NCBI GenBank assembly: GCA_002704915.1 | Contig: PAIP01000034.1 | Coordinates: 255,827-319,826 of the forward strand | Reading direction: 5' to 3' | DNA from: Parvularcula sp. | GTDB lineage: Bacteria > Pseudomonadota > Alphaproteobacteria > Caulobacterales > Parvularculaceae | Length of the DNA: 64,000 bases | Shown: positions 60,614-64,000 of the stretch, in pieces | Numbering within the stretch: position 1 is the first letter of the stretch | Layout: every line of letters begins with the position of its first letter | Made by a program: the position numbers and the translations under genes | The notes under the pieces: generated by a model | The model's database searches: none | What the model saw: the letters and a program-made list of their open reading frames with translations, nothing else | Told to the model about the DNA's origin: nothing

Positions 60614-60878
60614 TGTTTCCTTCCCGAAAGCGCCGCTGGAAAAACCTTATGAGCTGCGCGTCACGGTGGCGATTGGCGCTGCGGTGATCGTGCAGACGGG
60701 ACTCGGCCTCATCTGGGCCGGCGCCGCGTCGGAGCGTCTCGCGCAACTCGAACGCCGCGCCGATGACAACACGCAAATCATCGAACGCACGGCGCGCCTT
60801 GAAGAACAGGTGCGCTTCGTCTCTGCGACGCTGATCCGCATCGAGGAAAAGATCGATGTGAAGCGGGGGGAAGAGTGA
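60606..60878 (+). CDS. Small membrane protein of the GTA cluster (gp3.5-like)
   Basis: A 90-residue protein whose ATG lies in the portal 3' end (eight-base overlap). It has one membrane helix (VTVAIGAAVIVQTGLGLIWAG) and a coiled coil (ERLAQLERRADDNTQIIER). Its position matches the small frame between portal and protease in other GTAs. Function unknown; a holin-like or scaffolding role is possible. Confidence 0.75.
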   Translation: MHSVSFPKAPLEKPYELRVTVAIGAAVIVQTGLGLIWAGAASERLAQLERRADDNTQIIERTARLEEQVRFVSATLIRIEEKIDVKRGEE

Positions 60879-60906
60879 TGGTCAGACCTCAGTATTGTGC
60901 GCCATT

Positions 60907-61053
60907 ACCCTCTCCCGCTGGCGGGAGAGGGTGGCAACTGGACCTCAAAGAGGGCCGGTTGCCGGGTGAGGGTGAGAAACAAAATTGCTTTCGCCGTTTT
61001 CTATCCCACCCTCACCCCCGACCCCTCTCCCGCCAGCGGGAGAGGGGTGAGGC
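60907..61053. repeat. Palindromic intergenic repeat, family C (inside GTA operon)
   Basis: Bounded by hairpins CCCTCTCCCGC/GCGGGAGAGGG at 60908-60931 and CCCCTCTCCCGCC/AGCGGGAGAGGGG at 61022-61047, with GGGTGAGGGTGAG and CACCCTCACCC between. This is a second type of palindromic element, placed between the small membrane protein and the protease gene. Confidence 0.85.
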
Positions 61054-61077
61054 TCCTTTACAGAAAAGGAGTCTCTC

Positions 61078-61737
61078 ATGACCCAGGCCCTCATCGCCGA
61101 AATCGAAGGCTACGCCTCCGTCTTCGATGTGCCGGATCTCAATGGCGACATCGTCGCGCCGGGCGCCTTCGCAAAGTCGCTGAAAAAAAATCCGAAGCCA
61201 GCTTTGCTCTATCAACACGCCGCCGAAGCGCCCATCGGCCGCTGGCTTTCCTTGCGCGAAGATGCGCGCGGGCTTTTTGTCAAGGGCGAGCTCATTTTGT
61301 CTTCGCCGCGCGCCCGCGAGGTGCATGCACTCCTGGAAGGCGGCGCCATGGACGGGCTTTCCATCGGCTATCGGACCGTGCGGTCGAGCCGCGTCGCCTC
61401 CGGACGGCGCATCCTGGAGGCCGATCTCTGGGAAGTCTCCATCGTCACCTTTCCCATGGCGCCCGGCGCGCGCATCACCCGCATCGGTCCTCCGCGGCCC
61501 GAACGCGCGCCGCAGGACTACGCAAAGATTTTTTCTGAATCGGTTCGCATTCCATCCTCCCCCACGCCGCCCGGAATGCGAGCCACCCGCGCGCGACTGC
61601 GCGCAAACCAAGACCCGGCCGCTCTTTCGGCCGGCCGGCGGGCGTCCGCGCCGCTGCCCCTCTCCCCCGGAGCGGGCGCCCGTCACTTCGCAGAGGCCGT
61701 CGAACATGCGGCGCAAAAGCTCACAGCACAGGAGTAA
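61078..61737 (+). CDS. GTA prohead protease (HK97 family, gp4-like)
   Basis: A 219-residue S14/U35-type prohead protease. IEGYASVFDVPDLNGDIVAPGAFAKSL starts the domain; the catalytic His is in LLYQHAAEAPIGRW and Ser in GLSIGYRTV; LWEVSIVTFPMAPGARIT follows. It processes capsid subunits during assembly. AAGGAG precedes the ATG. The C-terminal 70 residues are basic and disordered. Confidence 0.92.
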   Translation: MTQALIAEIEGYASVFDVPDLNGDIVAPGAFAKSLKKNPKPALLYQHAAEAPIGRWLSLREDARGLFVKGELILSSPRAREVHALLEGGAMDGLSIGYRTVRSSRVASGRRILEADLWEVSIVTFPMAPGARITRIGPPRPERAPQDYAKIFSESVRIPSSPTPPGMRATRARLRANQDPAALSAGRRASAPLPLSPGAGARHFAEAVEHAAQKLTAQE

Positions 61738-61745
61738 CGAGTATC

Positions 61746-62981
61746 ATGAGTATCGAAACCAAAGCGGAAGCGCCGAACGCGGAAATTCGCGGCGCCATGC
61801 GCGAATTTCTGAGCGCCTTCGAGGCGTTCAAGCACGCCAATGACGAACGTCTCGCCGCGCTTGAAGCGAAAAGCGCGGAGGACGTCGTCCTCAATGAAAA
61901 GATCGAGCGCATCAATGATGCGGTGACGGAACAGAAAGCCGCCGTCGACCGGCTGGCGCTGAAACAGGGGCGCCCGCAGATCGGCTCAGCGGCTCGTGTC
62001 GAGCCCGACGAACGCAAGGCCGCGTTTTTCCGCTATATGCGCGTGGGCGATGCGACGGCGGTCGCCTCTCTCGAAGCGAAATCGGTCAACACCGGCGCCG
62101 ACAGCGAAGGCGGCTATCTCGCGCCCAATGAAGTGGAGCGCATGATCACCGCCGCGGTGAAAGACATCTCGCCGATCCGCCAGATCGCGAGCGTGCGCGA
62201 AATCGGCGGCAATGTGTTCCGCAAGCCCGTCTCGAACGGCGACGCAGCCGCGGGCTGGGTCGCGGAAACGACCGCGCGCGATACGGAAACGACCGCGCCG
62301 ACGCTCACCGCCATCGACTTCCCGACCATGGAGCTTTACGCCATGCCGGCGGCGACGCAGACGCTGCTTGATGACGCAATTGTCGACATCGAACAATGGC
62401 TCGCCGACGAGGTGCAGACGGAATTCGCGGTTCAGGAATCCGCCGCTTTCATTTCCGGCAACGGAACGACGGCGCCGAAGGGTATTCTTTCCTACACCAT
62501 CGCCGCGGACGCGTCGAAAACCGCGACGCAACTCGGCTACATCGCCTCCGGGGCCGACGGCGCCTTTGCGGCGTCGAATCCGTCCGATGCGCTGCTCGAT
62601 CTTATCTATGCGCCGAAACAGGCCTATCGCGCCAATGGGCGTTTCCTCATGAACCGGTCGGTTGTCGGCGCGCTTCGCAAATTCAAGGATAGCGAAGGCA
62701 ATTATCTCTGGCAGCCCAATAACGAGCCGGGCGAGCCCGCGCGTCTCATGGGCTATCCGGTGACGGAAGCCGAGGACATGCCGGATATTGCGTCGGATTC
62801 GCACTCGATTGCGTTTGGCGATTTCCGCCGCGGTTATCTCATTGTCGATCGCGTCGGCGTGCGCGTGTTGCGCGATCCTTATTCGTCGAAGCCTTACGTC
62901 TTGTTCTACACGACCAAGCGCGTCGGCGGCGGCATCCAGGATTTCGACGCCATCAAGTTCCTGAAGTTCGCAGCGAGCTAA
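61746..62981 (+). CDS. GTA major capsid protein (HK97 family, gp5-like)
   Basis: A 411-residue HK97-fold capsid protein. An N-terminal coiled-coil delta domain (about 1-100, FLSAFEAFKHANDERLAALEAK) would be cut off by the protease. The main domain shows GADSEGGYLAPNEVERMI, AAGWVAETTARDTETTAPTLTAIDF, QESAAFISGNGTTAPKG and AFGDFRRGYLIVDRVGVRVLRDPY. It builds the small GTA head. It is eight bases after the protease gene, with AGGAG upstream. Confidence 0.95.
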   Translation: MSIETKAEAPNAEIRGAMREFLSAFEAFKHANDERLAALEAKSAEDVVLNEKIERINDAVTEQKAAVDRLALKQGRPQIGSAARVEPDERKAAFFRYMRVGDATAVASLEAKSVNTGADSEGGYLAPNEVERMITAAVKDISPIRQIASVREIGGNVFRKPVSNGDAAAGWVAETTARDTETTAPTLTAIDFPTMELYAMPAATQTLLDDAIVDIEQWLADEVQTEFAVQESAAFISGNGTTAPKGILSYTIAADASKTATQLGYIASGADGAFAASNPSDALLDLIYAPKQAYRANGRFLMNRSVVGALRKFKDSEGNYLWQPNNEPGEPARLMGYPVTEAEDMPDIASDSHSIAFGDFRRGYLIVDRVGVRVLRDPYSSKPYVLFYTTKRVGGGIQDFDAIKFLKFAAS

Positions 62982-63002
62982 GCGTGTTCGACTGCTCATC
63001 CC

Positions 63003-63110
63003 CGCGTCCTTCGAGACGCTCAAATTCCTTCATCCTGAGGGTGGCCGATAGGCCACGTCTCGAAGGACGAAGGAATTTGAGCTCCTCAGGATGAAGGGCG
63101 GGGATGAGCA
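63003..63110. repeat. Palindromic intergenic repeat, family D copy 2 (inside GTA operon)
   Basis: Contains GTCCTTCGAGACG and CGTCTCGAAGGAC, the inner hairpin GTGGCC-GATA-GGCCAC, and CCTTCATCCTGAGG with CCTCAGGATGAAGG. The words recur at 53162-53258. It lies just after the capsid gene and would form a long stem at the end of the capsid mRNA. Confidence 0.85.
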
Positions 63111-63143
63111 GAAGCTGAAACAAACAAACGGACGAGTTGCGTA

Positions 63144-63704
63144 ATGTCCCTCACACTTCTTTCCCCGCCGGCGGCGGAGCCCGTGACGCTGGCCGAAATG
63201 AAAGATCATCTGCGCGTCACGCATTCCGATGAAGACGCGCTGATTACCGGCCTTCTCGTCGCCGCGGTGCGCGCCGTCGAAGCGCGCGGCCGCCTCGCGC
63301 TGATGCCGCAGTCTTGGCGGCTGACGCTTGACGCCGCGCCTGCAGAGACCTTGTTCCTGCCCCTGTCGCCGGTCGCGTCTCTCAATGCGGTGGCGGTGAT
63401 CGATGGAGCGGGCGATCCGCAGGCCGTCTCCGTGTCTTTATATGATGCGGTGTTGGGCAAGGCGCCGCGCATCCGTCCCGCCGGGCCCTGGCCTTTGCCG
63501 TCGCCAAAGCTGGGCGGCGTTCGGATCGATTTCACCGCGGGTTATGCGGACGCCGGCGCGGTTCCCGAAGAGCTGAAGCTCGCGGTGAAAATTCTCGCCG
63601 CCGCGTTTTACGAAAATCGCGAGGCGGCCGGCGAGACGCGCGTCTATGCCGTGCCCCAGACTGTCGATGCGCTGATCGCGCCGTTCAGGGAGGTGAGGCT
63701 GTGA
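63144..63704 (+). CDS. GTA head-tail connector (gp6-like)
   Basis: A 186-residue protein of the phage head-tail connector family: EPVTLAEMKDHLRVTHSDEDALITGLLVAAVRAVE at the N-terminus, LAPVASLNAVAVIDG-like beta part, then FTAGYADAGAVPEELKLAVKILAAAFYENRE. It joins the portal to the tail adaptor. Its stop overlaps the next GTG by four bases. Confidence 0.9.
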   Translation: MSLTLLSPPAAEPVTLAEMKDHLRVTHSDEDALITGLLVAAVRAVEARGRLALMPQSWRLTLDAAPAETLFLPLSPVASLNAVAVIDGAGDPQAVSVSLYDAVLGKAPRIRPAGPWPLPSPKLGGVRIDFTAGYADAGAVPEELKLAVKILAAAFYENREAAGETRVYAVPQTVDALIAPFREVRL

Positions 63705-64000
63705 TCGGCGCCCTTCGTCACAAAATCATATGGCTCGACGTCTCGCGCGAGAGTGACGAGGCGGGCGGCGCCAGCCTCTCATGGGTTCCCGGTTCGGAAG
63801 TCTGGGCCTCGGTGGAGCGGCTCGCCTCGACGCGCGACTTCGCCGGCGACCGCAAAAACCGGCTGAAGCGCATCGCGGTGTCGATCCGGTTCAGCACGGA
63901 CGCAGCGCTGGGCCAGCGCCTCAGCTTCGAAGGCGAGACCTATGAAACCGTCAGTATCGAGAGCGATGACGGGCGCGACAAACGCCTGACGCTCATCTGC
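63701..64000 (+). CDS. GTA head-closure/adaptor protein (gp7-like), cut by window edge
   Basis: A frame starting with GTG at 63701 and still open at the window end after 100 residues. It has the head-tail adaptor pattern: IIWLDVSRESDEAGGASLSW, VWASVERLASTRDFAGDRK and a C-terminal DDGRDKRLTLIC, so only a few residues are probably missing. It is coupled to the gp6-like gene (GTGA). The cluster evidently continues to the right. Confidence 0.88.
   Translation, partial: MIGALRHKIIWLDVSRESDEAGGASLSWVPGSEVWASVERLASTRDFAGDRKNRLKRIAVSIRFSTDAALGQRLSFEGETYETVSIESDDGRDKRLTLIC

Noticed and set aside
40287-63110. Regularly spaced palindromes as a possible CRISPR array
   Set aside because: The copies are kilobases apart and differ in inner sequence; there is no repeat-spacer periodicity and no cas gene.
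57605-64000. A complete prophage
   Set aside because: Head genes follow the gene transfer agent order; no integrase, repressor, replication or lysis gene, and no attachment site was seen in the window.

Overview
The window is high-GC, densely coded chromosomal DNA from an alphaproteobacterium. The best guess is a Parvularculaceae, Hyphomonadaceae or Caulobacterales type organism. The grounds are the head end of a Rhodobacter-type gene transfer agent (GTA) cluster, a DivJ/PleC-like histidine kinase, DUF2336, DUF1491 and DUF6607 genes, a split Mrp antiporter operon, and several alphaproteobacterial palindromic intergenic repeats. No rRNA, tRNA, CRISPR array, IS transposase or integrase was seen. 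All functions are assigned from protein motifs read by eye, without database searches.

Layout. 1-567: no protein gene; a strongly structured minus-strand RNA candidate ending in a terminator. 568-3499: ECF sigma factor overlapping a membrane Ser/Thr kinase with a TPR-like C-terminus. 3680-12365: a plus-strand Mrp-type cation/proton antiporter operon in which MrpA is split and three large antiporter-like subunits are present, interrupted by two repeat elements. 12504-16874: a solo DnaA domain IV protein, SufE, an esterase, small NTF2-like and tautomerase proteins, GST and a divergent HxlR regulator. 16882-24736 (minus): a stress block with M23 peptidase, trehalose synthesis (OtsA, OtsB), GH15 glucosidase, CBS protein and a Pcm/erythromycin-esterase fusion. 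24810-33648: AraC-type regulator, secreted protein, two histidine kinases, DUF1491, a GIY-YIG gene framed by perfect inverted repeats, DUF2336 and an SH3 lipoprotein. 33747-36432: NhaA with a coupled small protein and a divergent OxyR-like regulator. 36834-41115: Fur-box-flanked haem/iron uptake (DUF6607 lipoprotein, TonB-dependent receptor, b561-like protein). 41167-49853: OsmC, an unknown helical protein, a 29-residue membrane peptide, a SARP/hydrolase fusion, a secreted repeat protein, an FMN hydroxy-acid dehydrogenase and a PBP1A-type enzyme. 50137-52286: a duplicated two-gene module (membrane-anchored helical protein plus four-cysteine secreted protein), the best candidate for an undescribed system. 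52551-57443: FMN reductase, VOC protein, SufR-like regulator, DUF2165, YcgN, TonB-domain lipoprotein and Usp. 57605-64000: GTA head genes (small terminase candidate, large terminase, portal, small membrane protein, protease, capsid, two connectors), running off the right edge.

Themes. Several blocks concern ion, osmotic and oxidative stress: Mrp and NhaA antiporters, trehalose, Usp, OsmC, GST, protein repair. Palindromic repeats recur between genes of the same operon, notably in the Mrp and GTA operons. There they may shape mRNA processing and in one case appear to supply the ribosome binding site of the next gene.
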